Shown here: in pieces, positions 1-10,397 of the stretch
Position numbering within the stretch: the first letter of the stretch is position 1
Layout of the letters: each line of letters opens with the position of its first letter
NCBI GenBank assembly: GCA_034698045.1
Contig: JAQGAU010000312.1
Span: forward strand, 1 to 31,371
Direction of reading: 5' to 3'
DNA from: Paramacrobiotus richtersi
Taxonomy: Eukaryota; Tardigrada; Eutardigrada; Parachela; Macrobiotidae
Length of the DNA: 31,371 nt
The notes under the pieces: generated by a model
Told to the model about the DNA's origin: nothing
Seen by the model: the letters and a program-made list of their open reading frames with translations, nothing else
The model's database searches: none
Position numbers and translations under genes: made by a program

Positions 1-64
1 TTCATGCATTAATGTCCATGAGTACGCAGTTGCTTCTGATGCGCGAAACTGTGTCTGTACATAC

Positions 65-134
65 CTGCTACATTCGAGCATAAGATAAATGACAGGAACA
101 CAGTAACACAACACCACAACTTTGATCCCGTCAT
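65..134 (-). CDS. Signal-peptide exon of a secreted protein, partial (runs off left edge)
   Basis: The first coding exon starts at the ATG at 134-132 and ends at 65, followed by a GTATGT donor. It codes for 23 residues beginning MTGSKLWCC, then a hydrophobic stretch, as in a secretory signal peptide, and leaves the intron in phase 1. The exon at 1819-1753 is a clear paralogue (MMGSKLRCG start, same phase, same donor). That one joins an LRR exon, so this is inferred to be the start of a tandem LRR paralogue whose remaining exons lie beyond base 1. The 81-base element at 445-525 lies upstream of it. Only the signal exon is visible, so the mature protein is unknown. Confidence 0.6.
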
Positions 135-444
135 TCCCAATACGAACAAAATACTGCTGAGAATAAAAAGTCTTCGATTAGCATGAATCTGCAATCGCAA
201 CCGGGTACAGTAATAATAATTAGAGAACGCTAAGCTACCCGTGTGGATAAGCAAAAAGGTGCGTTCGGCGTGTAGTGTATGAATCGGCGCGTTTTAGTGC
301 ATCCAAGCGTCTTCGTGCATTTTAGTACGGCAACTTGCCACCAGCATGCATGCACGGTGGCGCACCTTCCACCTCGCTTAGCTGTAGAAGTGATATCATA
401 CCAATGTTCCGGCATGCGTGAAATACCAAAAAATCATAAAGCCA

Positions 445-525
445 GGCCGATTACCCCGACTTGCTTATTCAAGTCGTAAATGACAATCACTTTTTTAACA
501 AGTGAATCATTTGGACGAAGTTGGC
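445..525 (-). promoter_or_regulatory. Conserved upstream element, copy 1
   Basis: This 81-base stretch is closely similar to 2062-2142. Each copy lies upstream of one of the two paralogous minus-strand signal exons, about 310 and 243 bases from the ATG. Both contain a dyad of the form GACTTG, six bases, CAAGTC, and both end in GACGAAGTTGGC. The flanking sequence has diverged more, which suggests a promoter or regulatory element kept after gene duplication. Function is inferred only. Confidence 0.45.
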
Positions 526-577
526 GTGTCGGCCATAGGGGCAAATACTGCCCAGCCAAACTGGTCAATTGGTTATT

Positions 578-1819
578 TCACAGCCGGATGAAGCTGACAG
601 GCGCATGGAGCCCGTCCAGTGTCAGGCGTGTCTCAAAAGCCCCAACATCAATCGCAAGAATGTCGTTACCAGAAAGATCGAGATGCGCTAGTTTCTCGAA
701 TCCTCGTAAGAAGTTTGCTCCCAGCTGTCCAATCCGACATCCTTGGAGGGTCAGGAACTGGAGAGATCTCCTGGCATTAACGACAAACTTCTCGATGGGC
801 ACTCGCTTTCCCTTTGTTCCTTGGAAGTAGCATATTACCAGTACAGTTAGGTTTGTCAAGTGGGCCGGCAGTGGTTCAACATCATCGTGGATGTAGTTTT
901 TACTAGGCGGTTGCCAACATCTATGACCGCCCCCTAGCCAAATTTCCGTAGCTTCTACCGGTAGCTGATTAACATCAACATTTCCTGGAATGTTGCAGCC
1001 ACCATCCAAGCAGTAACCCTGCGCTCCTAAGCGCAGTACATACAGTGGTTTGGAAACTGGGTCTGCGGCACCTGGAAAATTTACTTACAGACAGCGAAAA
1101 CAACATCATAAAATACAAATGACAAATCCCAGAACAACATAATATTATCTTCTGCCATCGTCTGAAAAACATGCTCAGTGTCACGGTGCGCTATCCAGTT
1201 TGACACTTGCGATGTATGTCACTTCAGTTTTCATAAACAACAAATTTACTGTTCCTCTTCCTGTAGCATGGAAAGTTGGCAGCTGTTCACTGCAGGAGCC
1301 GAACAGTGGCCGATGAAATTCTTAGATAGCAAAAAACATTCTGAAAAAAGTAACCTGCCGGGGAATAACTGCGGAAAATTCAGAATAAAAGATTAATCTC
1401 CTTTTTACTGAGGCCAGTGCCAAAGCACCAACATATCCGCTGTCCAAACGGTAATAATGTGCACATATGCACAAAACGGTAGACTGCATTTGATGTGTCT
1501 TTGTGATTTACTCCGTTCAGCCCTAAAGTGACTCCTACAGAGTTCTCCTTCGGCCGCCGCAGTAAAATTACGATTTTGTAGGTAAAATTCATCTGTCGGT
1601 AGAACATTACTAAACATAAGTACCGTACATTGGGAACAAACAGACTGCTGTAACCAGTCTGAAGCATTCGTTTCCATGAGTGCGTTAGTTTTTCGTGTGG
1701 GTTTAGTGCAACGCAAGGAATTCGCGATTAAATTGTACAGATCGGCACATACCTGACACAAACAAGTACAAAGCAGATAGGAACAAAATAACACCACACC
1801 TCAACTTCGATCCCATCAT
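578..1819 (-). CDS. Secreted leucine-rich-repeat protein, two exons
   Basis: Exon 1 (1819-1753) codes for 22 hydrophobic residues starting MMGSKLRCG, a signal peptide, and ends in phase 1 before a GTATGT donor. Exon 2 (1071-578) follows a TTTTCCAG acceptor. The phases fit, and the first joined codon is Gly followed by AADPV. The predicted product is about 186 residues. Exon 2 begins with a cysteine-containing cap (CLDGGCNIPGN), then shows LRR-like strands: LPAHLTNLTVLVI, LQFLTLQGCRI and LAHLDLSGNDI. This is the N-terminal cap plus two or three repeats of a typical extracellular LRR protein. It is short for the family and stops soon after the last repeat, with no membrane segment, so it may be truncated or a small secreted binder. 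The ligand is unknown. The exon join is inferred from phase and the paralogue. Confidence 0.6.
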
Positions 1820-2061
1820 TCCCAAAGACCACAAGACATTGATGAGAATAGACAATTTACCAGGAAAGCTTTCAGTTAGCAAAAATTTGGGAAGGTCACC
1901 TGCTACAAAAATTTCTGAATCAGTGCGTTTTATTGCATCCGAGCAATACGGCAATCTGCCACCGCACCTTCACGGCGTCGATGAGTTGTAGAAGTGATAA
2001 CACACGATCTGGCATCCACAAAATACTTTATAAAATGTAAACACGAAAAATCCTAATATCG

Positions 2062-2142
2062 GGCCGATTACCCCGACTTGTTTATCCAAGTCATAAATAA
2101 CAGAAATTTTATTTACAAGTGATTCATTGTGACGAAGTTGGC
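2062..2142 (-). promoter_or_regulatory. Conserved upstream element, copy 2
   Basis: This is the partner of 445-525. It lies about 243 bases upstream of the ATG of the LRR gene at 1819 and keeps the GACTTG/CAAGTC dyad. It is probably part of the promoter of that gene. Confidence 0.45.
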
Positions 2143-3109
2143 TGTTGAGTTAATTTTTACGACCGAAATGTCGTAAAGATCATTTCATGATATTATGCTA
2201 AACCGGCAGTTTGGTTACAACTTGTGACTCACAAGAGGAGGATGTCGCAGCGCTGTTTCCAACTGATGCATTTCTAATCTCAAAGAGCCGACGATAGGTT
2301 CCACGCTGCACATATTGGTTGACAGTACATCGCCCGTTATTTCGTGGGATTTGTAATTATTTGATCTTATGTCAAAAGGTTCTGGACACAGCAGTGCTGT
2401 TAGTTTGCCGCCATTTACTTTATTTGTGTCGTACTCTGAATTGTGTTCAATAGTTACGGATTTTTTTATTTCAAGATATGATCAGACCTTTGCGTCCCAG
2501 TTTTGTTCGTTTTAGTTGTGTTTTAATTATCAGTTTTGATTTTGCCATTTTGCACGTTCTTTCTTTGTCGCTTTTTCTTTGAGTTAGCTTACTTTTCTTT
2601 TTCTGTAATTCCTTCCTCTTTCAGTGCGAACTGTGTTTTGAAGACAGAGCTGGTCAGGATGACAATTCAGTTTCATCCTTTGTGTAATTTGTGTATACAG
2701 TTAACAGCATTCAGGGCCAGTGGGTGCGGTCACGTCAGAGTACGGTTCATAGCTGAGACGTCAGGATCATATTTCGAGTCAAACAAAGTTATAAGTTCAC
2801 GGCAAAACTATGTTTTTATTCCTGTAACACTGCACCAAAATTCTACATGTTCGAATACCGATAGATTTCCAACTTTCTCGTTTAAGTTCGATGTGTCACT
2901 GTCACCACATTTGCGCAGATGCGACCGACACATGCGCGTGTTCAAGCAGAACTTTTGACATATCCGCACACAACGAAACCCGAAGCTCGAAAGCTGCGAC
3001 AAATGACATATCTATAGATGCCTAAGCCGACAACCTTTGACACGCAAACCCGGCGTTGTAAAACACTTTCATTTCATATCCTACAGATTTGTAAGGTTGT
3101 TTCTCGAAA
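2143..3109. other. Intergenic region upstream of Gr-like gene 1
   Basis: No convincing gene is seen. The stretch at about 2525-2640 is pyrimidine-rich on the plus strand. A possible acceptor (TCCTACAG) sits just before the receptor start at 3110, so an untranslated 5' exon could lie in this region. Confidence 0.4.
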
Positions 3110-4508
3110 ATGAGCGCCTTTACCGCATCCAGAAGTCCCAGTTGCTTCGTTTCGTGCGTATTAATGGGGTTTTATGTTCTGCTACATTCTACCGGGTACT
3201 TTCTTTGTCCCTTTGAGAGCATCTTTCGCAAACGCGTACTCAACAGATTTATTATCCTGATTCTCGTTTCTTATCTCACAGTCCAGCTAGTGGCAGATGG
3301 AGTTTATATAGACGCTCACAAGGAGAGTCCCAGTTTCTCCAGCATTTCCGAACTGCTGTTATCACTTCGATATTATCTTTATCATCCTCTCACTATCATT
3401 TATGCCGCATGTTTTTGGCGGGCCCATGGTTTTCTAACACAATATCCAACCGAAATATTTAACACCTCGATCACGCTAAAAGACAACATCATCGTAGGCG
3501 TTAGCGCTCTCGTGTTACTTATCGGCCACCCGTTGTTTACGACCATTGCAGCTCTCCAGTATGAAGTGAATTTGAAGTATGCGCTTGATGCAAATAGTTC
3601 GGCTCGATATTTGTGGTCTGTGGGACAATTTTCTGCAGAAGTACGGACATTTTCCGTCGTACTTCATATAATCGGCTACTTTGGGCGTAAGGTTGCGCAA
3701 TGCATACTTATCGTCTTCTCGCTACACCTGGCAATCATTTGCCAGCGTCATTTACAGAAGGTTAGAGCATTCGCTGACAGCAATCTATGTCCAAGATGGA
3801 GCGAAGATATGGAGAAGACGGTGAACCAGCACAACACATTATGGGACATTATCGGTCAATTTGATTCATTTTTTCGATGGGTGAATCTACTGGCATATTT
3901 AGAAACGCTGTCGGTCATTCTGTCCTATATCTATACACTCTGTAAAGGATTCGTTACGCATGCAGAACTGGGCGTGCCGGACATTGTGCGGGTGGCCGTG
4001 TCGTTCGGGCTTCTTCTTTCGCACACGTTCATTTTGATCTTTCTCACGGAAAAGGTGACCATACTTTTTGAGTGATAACGATCTGCACGTGCACTTCTGC
4101 AAAGTGTCCATCGGTGCAAAAAATTACTTCCACAAAACTTTCAAACTTGTTACAGAAGCACGAAGCCATCAAGCTGTTTAAACACATTCTGGCAATCGAT
4201 GTCCTACCGGAGTCTGGCAAGAAGAGAATGATAGCTTACGTAACTACGTTAAAACTGAAGAATCCGAACGTTACGGTTGCCGGAATGGAACTGACACGGG
4301 AAATTGCAACAGCGGTAACATCGCAAGTCCAGCCGACGAATGAATCAGATTATCAGAGTAATTTCATTCTCATCCACCGTAGGTTGCAGTCGGACTTTTG
4401 GGATACACGGTGATTTTTGCCGAGTTGAGCGAAAGGGACAGCTCTGTCTCTAATGGATCTGTGGGTTTGCCCTGTTGTAAGATATTGGGTTCTAACGTCC
4501 CTGTTTAG
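3110..4508 (+). CDS. Gustatory-receptor-like seven-transmembrane protein 1
   Basis: Three exons are supported: 3110-4054, 4156-4314 and 4383-4508, all joined in phase 0 with GT-AG introns of 101 and 68 bases. They give 409 residues, typical for insect-type gustatory/odorant receptors. Strong hydrophobic segments lie near residues 13-31, 45-64, 127-149, 184-208, 258-280, 290-312 and 370-387. A family-like stretch precedes the fifth (NQHNTLWDIIGQFDSFFRWV). Exon 2 is the hydrophilic C-terminal anchor region, ending VTVAGMELTRE, which resembles the V-x-x-A/G-G-x-x-L-T/D-R stretch before TM7. Exon 3 supplies TM7 (VGLLGYTVIFAEL). Proteins of this family form ligand-gated cation channels in chemosensory membranes. 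The ligand cannot be told. The start at 3110 aligns with the start of the paralogue at 11715, whose exons have exactly the same lengths. Confidence 0.72.
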
Positions 4509-4954
4509 TGTGTGGTGTTCAACCACAATCCTCTTATAGCATGCACTTGTATGCACTTCTGTAACCTGTTGAAGAACCACGAATGCTCGAGACTTGGTTT
4601 AACTCGATGCAACCCATCATTGCAGAATTTGCAGTTGAATGCTCTTTTGTCATGTGCATCTCTTAATCATTTGTTTCCATTTCACAACCCTTTCTGACGA
4701 AATATTGCAAACGTTACCGTTTGAAATCATTACTTTTGTCAAATTTTAGAACTGACGTTGCCATAATGCGGTTGCCATTGGCCCATTACCTGGTTTTTGA
4801 CCGAGCCGAGTTATTGTTCCAGTTGTTAAGTTTCGGCTGTCGAGATTTAGGGTTGGTCTCGAATTAACAGACGGACCGCCAGTGGTGTTGTCTATAGGGA
4901 GACATAATTGCCGAGAGTCTCTAACCAGTGCGGATTTTTTGGCGGTCAGACACT
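4509..4954. other. 3' flank of Gr-like gene 1, no gene seen
   Basis: Only short open frames without splice or family support are present. Confidence 0.4.
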
Positions 4955-5200
4955 CATTCGGCGATGCAGTGTATCTGTATGTCAGATACTATGCGGATCG
5001 TTCCAGTTTTTCCTAACTAAGCGAATTGCAGTCAGGTGTCGGCACTACATGAATGTTCACCATCCGCTCACAGCAGTCTACGTTTCATGTTTTTGTCAAG
5101 CCCGTGAGTTGCAATTCTGTACCGAGACGTTTGACGCCACAATTTGCAAAACTCGTCAAAGAAGTGCCAAGTCATCATGCTGTTCAAATACGTCTTCGGT
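4955..5200 (+). pseudogene. Decayed Gr-like receptor fragment
   Basis: Bases 4955-5135 resemble the part of Gr-like gene 2 that codes around DAVYVSYYADRSSFS through YVSCFWQARDF. The fragment still reads GDAVYLY, RYYADRSSFS and VYVSCFCQARE, but in different frames and with stop codons. Around 5161-5190 a stretch resembles the start of exon 2 (pattern GAAG..CATCA..CTGTT.AA.A). The intervening sequence of the receptor is missing. This is a third, dead member of the local receptor cluster. Confidence 0.6.
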
Positions 5201-5532
5201 GGAGCGCGAGGCCTGTCGAAAGATCACAACAGTTTAAAGACCGCGGGTTCGCGAACGTTCTTGGTGAAGTTTTTAAAGATTTCCTGTCAATGTCTGAAGA
5301 CGTCGACAGGAAAACTTTTAAGACCTTTGTTTTAGGTTGCATTGGCGTGACCCGTTCCATGGGTGTTGAAATACAAAGTGCAGAAGGTCACATTTAGGAG
5401 GAAATTCCCCAAAAGCTTTGCAGACATTGAATTCGAAGAACAGCCAGATAAGCTGATCAAAGACAACACAAGCTCAGAAAAGGCGCTTCAAAATTAACCA
5501 GTTATTTCTCGATGCCTGACCGCCGCTGCGCG
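5201..5532. other. No supported gene
   Basis: A 114-residue plus-strand open frame covers part of this region, but it overlaps the receptor remnant in other frames and lacks family signals. It may contain further receptor remnant, but I cannot show it. Confidence 0.35.
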
Positions 5533-6317
5533 TTAGTAGCTCGCACTGTATGGCTGCTGCTTGCCACAATTGGTATTATATTCTTTATTTAGAGCGGTTA
5601 TATTGTCCCAGGATTCCACCATTGGCTGCTGGTCAAATGTCGCAATATTCCATTCACCAGATTGTCCGAGCTCGAAATACGGTTGGTTCGCATATCCCCC
5701 GGTCCAGTCATACGCCTGTAAAGATGGGCAAATGCGAACAACGCTCTGTAATTTGAACAAGCATTGCGTTTCTACAGGACTTTAATACGCATTTTGAGTA
5801 TGATATTCTCATGTTGACACAGTACCCGTAGTACGATATCAATAATGGAGATACAGTATTGACATTTTACTACTTACCCGTTGTGCGCGACCTGGCGCAC
5901 CATCTCTTTGAGGCTGTTCATGACAGTCGGGTTTAGTGTTAGATTGGGCATTTGCTGTGCCGGGAAGAAAATATTGGCCAAATCGTACTCATGGAAAGCC
6001 CCTAAGCAAAAACACGAAGTTTTTTAACGGCACAGTGGCCATTCACTGGGAGAAACAATGTATCGGAAGACATCCCAGCCTTCTGAAAGAGCGGCTGGGC
6101 TACAAACGACAGGTACCATCCTACGTTATGGTGTTGTACCATCCTATGGATCCTCGTGAAAAGGTCACTGAATATTACAAGGCTGTTTTTGAGGTCATGC
6201 AAGAGCAGATCAACTTGTTTTTTGTTTCATGTAGACTATGCAAAGCAATGTTAGTTTCTTGTATTTCAGTTTCAGTTAAAAGTGTCGCGGAAACAATTTT
6301 TCCGGGCATGAAATCCT

Positions 6318-6359
6318 TTTTGCCGGACGTGGTAACCTTTTGCCGGACGTGGTAACCTT
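6318..6359. repeat. 20-base tandem repeat, two copies
   Basis: The unit TTTGCCGGACGTGGTAACCT occurs twice with a short overhang. It is repeated at 7590-7631 in the second tandem unit. Confidence 0.85.
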
Positions 6360-6385
6360 CCTGCCTGCCCCATACCTTAACCATA

Positions 6386-6424
6386 GAGGTAACCTTTTTT
6401 GCGGTTGCCAAAAAAGGTTACCTC
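6386..6424. repeat. Perfect hairpin, 16-base arms
   Basis: The arm GAGGTAACCTTTTTTG (6386-6401) and its exact reverse complement (6409-6424) are separated by a seven-base loop. The GGTAACC core is shared with the adjacent 20-base tandem repeat. The copy in unit 2 is at 7658-7696. It could be a remnant of a small inverted-repeat element. Confidence 0.85.
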
Positions 6425-7315
6425 CTCCAACCGTCAACCGGTAACTTTCCTGCCGGCTACACGCGACCACGAATTGCTGTGGTCGGCTGGGGATAATGCA
6501 AACGTGCGGTAATCGCTCGTACCTTGTACGCTTATTCTAGTCATGTACATTAACGCTCACCCAGGCTCCTATAATCGGGATTACAACTGATCCTGTATAG
6601 CTGTGTGTGGAGGCATTACTTGCAGCTCGTCGCTGTGGAGGCATTATTCGCAGCGTACAGTCTGACTTCCTTGACGGGTATGCAAACATGGAATCAGTAG
6701 ATGCCTGCTGAAAATAACCAAACACCCCTTGCCAGCCATGCACAAAACCTTGTTCCTCGGATCCTTACGTGAAACAGCTTGAAAAGCGTCGTAGATCGGT
6801 CGTCATCCTGTGAGAAACCGTAATAGAATAGTCCATAACCCGCTGAGCCAAGTCGTAGTTTAGAGTCGGACACCGCGCGGTAAATCCCCTCGTCAGAAAT
6901 TGCCACGCAATAATTTCCAATAATAATGTCGAACATATGTAACGCCAGTTCACTCAGCCGATTTGATTGGTAGCTCACCAAACACCGATACCCGGTAACG
7001 GTGAACGATGATAGCGTTGATCGCACTGGCCAAGGCGGACGCAATGAATTCATCTTTATTACCAACTGCAAAACAACAACAGCAACAACATGCTACAGCA
7101 CATCACAATTCAGTTCAGTGAAATCTATTTTCGTTAAAGTTTTGCCTTACTTTGCAGTTTGCAGTGCGCCGCCGTACATGTACATCATCACAGGCCATAG
7201 AGATGCACTGCCGGTCACACTAGAGGGGACGAAAACGTTGAGATACAGACAGTCCTCGCTCTGAACGAGATGAGGATCCGGTCCATTCTGGGGCGGTTCG
7301 GGACGTTGGGAGAAA

Positions 7316-8582
7316 CACTGGGAGAAACAATGTATCGGAAGACATCCCAGCCTTCTGAAAGAGCGGCTGGGCTACAAACGACAGGTACCATCCTACGTTA
7401 TGGTGTTGTACCATCCTATGGATCCTCGTGAAAAGGTCACTGAATATTACAAGGCTGTTTTTGAGGTCATGCAAGAGCAGATCAACTTGTTTTTTGTTTC
7501 ATGTAGACTATGCAAAGCAATGTTAGTTTCTTGTATTTCAGTTTCAGTTAAAAGTGTCGCGGAAACAATTTTTCCGGGCATGAAATCCTTTTTGCCGGAC
7601 GTGGTAACCTTTTGCCGGACGTGGTAACCTTCCTGCCTGCCCCATACCTTAACCATAGAGGTAACCTTTTTTGCGGTTGCCAAAAAAGGTTACCTCCTCC
7701 AACCGTCAACCGGTAACTTTCCTGCCGGCTACACGCGACCACGAATTGCTGTGGTCGGCTGGGGATAATGCAAACGTGCGGTAATCGCTCGTACCTTGTA
7801 CGCTTATTCTAGTCATGTACATTAACGCTCACCCAGGCTCCTATAATCGGGATTACAACTGATCCTGTATAGCTGTGTGTGGAGGCATTACTTGCAGCTC
7901 GTCGCTGTGGAGGCATTATTCGCAGCGTACAGTCTGACTTCCTTGACGGGTATGCAAACATGGAATCAGTAGATGCCTGCTGAAAATAACCAAACACCCC
8001 TTGCCAGCCATGCACAAAACCTTGTTCCTCGGATCCTTACGTGAAACAGCTTGAAAAGCGTCGTAGATCGGTCGTCATCCTGTGAGAAACCGTAATAGAA
8101 TAGTCCATAACCCGCTGAGCCAAGTCGTAGTTTAGAGTCGGACACCGCGCGGTAAATCCCCTCGTCAGAAATTGCCACGCAATAATTTCCAATAATAATG
8201 TCGAACATATGTAACGCCAGTTCACTCAGCCGATTTGATTGGTAGCTCACCAAACACCGATACCCGGTAACGGTGAACGATGATAGCGTTGATCGCACTG
8301 GCCAAGGCGGACGCAATGAATTCATCTTTATTACCAACTGCAAAACAACAACAGCAACAACATGCTACAGCACATCACAATTCAGTTCAGTGAAATCTAT
8401 TTTCGTTAAAGTTTTGCCTTACTTTGCAGTTTGCAGTGCGCCGCCGTACATGTACATCATCACAGGCCATAGAGATGCACTGCCGGTCACACTAGAGGGG
8501 ACGAAAACGTTGAGATACAGACAGTCCTCGCTCTGAACGAGATGAGGATCCGGTCCATTCTGGGGCGGTTCGGGACGTTGGG
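7316..8582. repeat. Tandem duplication, unit 2 (1267 bases)
   Basis: This is the second copy of 6044-7310, offset by 1272. The esterase first exon is complete only here, since it extends to 8652 beyond the duplicated unit. This indicates unit 2 keeps the original left-right context upstream and unit 1 keeps it downstream. Confidence 0.9.
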
Positions 8583-8652
8583 GGCAAATTGGTCCTTGAT
8601 TCGTTCGGGAGGCGTTTTGTAGGTAGAAGAAATCGGTATTCTCGACGGAAGC

Positions 8653-9812
8653 CTGAACACCGCAAAAGAATCGAAACACAACACACAACAATCTTCATCC
8701 TAGAAACTAGAATCCGACAACTTTTCCATTGCATGCGACAAGTCCACTAGACGAGAGGAATGGAGGAAACCTCTTAATAAGTAGTTGAAAATCATAATTC
8801 ATCGTACATCCAGGCTATTTTATAGTGTCCCGAAAAAGGATTTTCCTCTCGTAGTTAATTAAGCAAATGTGCGGAATCCCGCGCACTAACGAATCACTTG
8901 GAAAATTTTCATCGTTCAACAGGTAATATGCAGTTATTATTAGGTATGCAGGGTGTTCGCGACACTTTTCTTGATGATGATTGATTTGTTGACTGTATAA
9001 AAGAAAGGTATGCATGAATGGTAAAAGAAATGCATCTCAAACCGGTTAGCCGTTCCATAACAGATTCCATAATACGCGTACCAAAATTTGTTTGGATCGT
9101 TAGCCGTAGAATAACGTTCACCGGTGATCGTAACGCCCGGACGTTACGATAGTCCGGCCGGCCGGACTGGAACTTAGTTGGACTTGTCTATTCTGGACTG
9201 TGGCATAACAATAACCAATAAATATCATTAATGTTGTCAGCAGCATTACTGCGCAGTTCGCAAGTTGTGTTGGAAGTCGTGCGGCCGGTTGTTGTCTGGA
9301 AAGTGGAAAATAAACTAAAGTAAATCTGTCCATGAGTCACATTCGCTTGCATGTGCATTCGCTGTTGATTTTTGCTTATACTGAACAGTTTACCTGTGTG
9401 ACTTATTGTGTCGCCCGAGAAACAAGTAAAACAAATAAACACGATGTGCATCAATAATGAGTAAAGCTTCAAGTTAAGAAACTATGCGAAAGCCAAAACA
9501 TCTATTATCTCAAAAATCTCTGTTCGTACGGATCATATATTTATGCGAATATGACATGTGTCGGGGTTCCGTTTACGTGCAACTTGTTAGTAGCATGTTT
9601 ATTGGTAACACAGATTAACTGCACGGAACGTAGCTTCCTGATTGTTTTAGCTAGCAGGGAGTTGCTTTTTGTGCTGCTGTGTGGGGTGCACTGACATGAG
9701 CAAAACCCACAAACATCGACAAAACCATACGATGTCAAGTGTGAACAACCGATCGCATACCGCGCTGTTTATGCCTATTGCCGACACGCGTCAGGGTTCC
9801 GTGTTACCATAG
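8653..9812. other. Intergenic region
   Basis: No gene is supported. An inverted-repeat cluster lies at 9127-9168. Short minus-strand open frames have no recognisable content. Confidence 0.4.
9127..9168. repeat. Hairpin next to an 18-base palindrome
   Basis: ATCGTAACG and CGTTACGAT (9127-9135 and 9142-9150) form a nine-base-arm hairpin with a six-base loop. It is followed at once by the perfect palindrome AGTCCGGCCGGCCGGACT (9151-9168), a strongly GC-rich patch in otherwise mixed sequence. Confidence 0.8.
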
Positions 9813-9820
9813 TATTTAAA
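9813..9820 (+). promoter_or_regulatory. TATA-like box of cysteine-rich peptide gene 1
   Basis: TATTTAAA begins 83 bases upstream of the ATG at 9896. The related peptide gene at 28393 has ATATATA at nearly the same distance (28314-28320). Confidence 0.5.
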
Positions 9821-9895
9821 CGTTTACTTGCCAACATTATACATATTTTCTTTACTGCAAAGACAGGCGTGCAATCTCCACGACACACTACGATC

Positions 9896-10397
9896 ATGAA
9901 TGTTTTGCGAGTTTTTCTTGTGGTAATGCTGTTGTTTGTGGCAGCATTGCATCCGGTAAGTTTCAAAGCATTTCGAATTTCCAAGCGTTATATATTAGCG
10001 GAACATGTATCTAGCAGTAACCATTGCAAGTATCTATCCGAATGAAAAGACGTACTTCTAACCGTTCCCAGCTAATTCAGAAGAGCCTACGAGACCGGCC
10101 GTTCCGCCGCCGTTGTTGCGATCTCGTACGCTTCTGTAAAGCGATCATAAGTCTTTTCTTTCGAATGAACAACTCAAATTATTACTTGGAACCCCTAGAA
10201 AGTTTTTCTTTAGCCCACGGACTTTCATTCTCTTGCTACAGGTTTTAAGCGCTCGAGGCGGCTCTGCTGGTCGAGGTGGCTCTGCAGGTTGCTCCAGGAG
10301 ACCGTGCCCAGGAGACCGGGACTGCTGCCCAGGCTACTATTGTGACAAAGCACAGGACAGTGACCCTATGGGAATTTGCTGGTTAGATAACAAGTAG
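9896..10397 (+). CDS. Secreted six-cysteine (cystine-knot-like) peptide
   Basis: Exon 1 (9896-9955) codes for a 20-residue signal sequence starting MNVLR, rich in Val, Leu and Phe, and ends in phase 0 before GTAAGT. Exon 2 (10242-10397) follows a TTGCTACAG acceptor and codes for 51 residues. It starts with a Gly-Ser-Ala-rich linker containing two GGSAG units. Then come six cysteines spaced C-x4-C-x5-C-C-x4-C-x11-C, which fits the inhibitor-cystine-knot spacing with the usual adjacent third and fourth cysteines. The total is 71 residues. Such folds occur in antimicrobial, channel-modulating and protease-inhibiting peptides, so the role cannot be told from the sequence. The gene at 28393-28955 shares the signal-exon design, intron position and phase. 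Confidence 0.68.

Larger units (their letters stand above)
6044..7310. repeat. Tandem duplication, unit 1 (1267 bases)
   Basis: This unit matches 7316-8582, and every open frame compared between the copies is the same. The copies are separated by the five bases agaaa. At the join, GGGAGAAAC appears twice in short succession, as if copied from the neighbouring sequence. The unit covers most of one esterase exon, the next exon, a hairpin and a 20-base tandem repeat. Confidence 0.9.
5533..8652 (-). pseudogene. Carboxylesterase/cholinesterase-like gene, broken and internally duplicated
   Basis: Exon-like pieces of the alpha/beta-hydrolase carboxylesterase family lie in order on the minus strand. 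8652-8423 carries GPICPQ, SEDCLYLNVFVP and MMYMYGGAL (the N-terminal signature and oxyanion-hole region). 8337-8041 carries INAIIVHRYRVSVFGEL in one frame, then MFDIIIGNY and GLFYYGFSQDDD in another. 7371 onward and 6099-6047 carry PLFQKAGMSSDT. 6001-5878 carries GAFHEYDLANIF (the HG/HE-Y-D-L region near the catalytic His). 5715-5533 is a C-terminal exon with QPYFELGQSGEW. Most have good AG/GT borders, but the phases do not fit between several exons. The GESAG serine elbow is not found, the 8337-8041 piece fuses early and late family segments, and a 1267-base part is present twice. I read this as a pseudogene or a mis-assembled gene. Confidence 0.6.

Noticed and set aside
480-830. Plus-strand open frame of 116 residues
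   Set aside because: It is antisense to the LRR exon, which shows clear repeat motifs and a matching signal exon.
5053-5397. Plus-strand 114-residue open frame as a new gene
   Set aside because: It crosses the receptor remnant in a non-matching frame and shows no splice or family support.
6694-7071. Minus-strand 125-residue open frame as a separate gene
   Set aside because: It contains esterase-like segments and exon borders and is duplicated at 7966-8343, so it is better read as part of the broken esterase.
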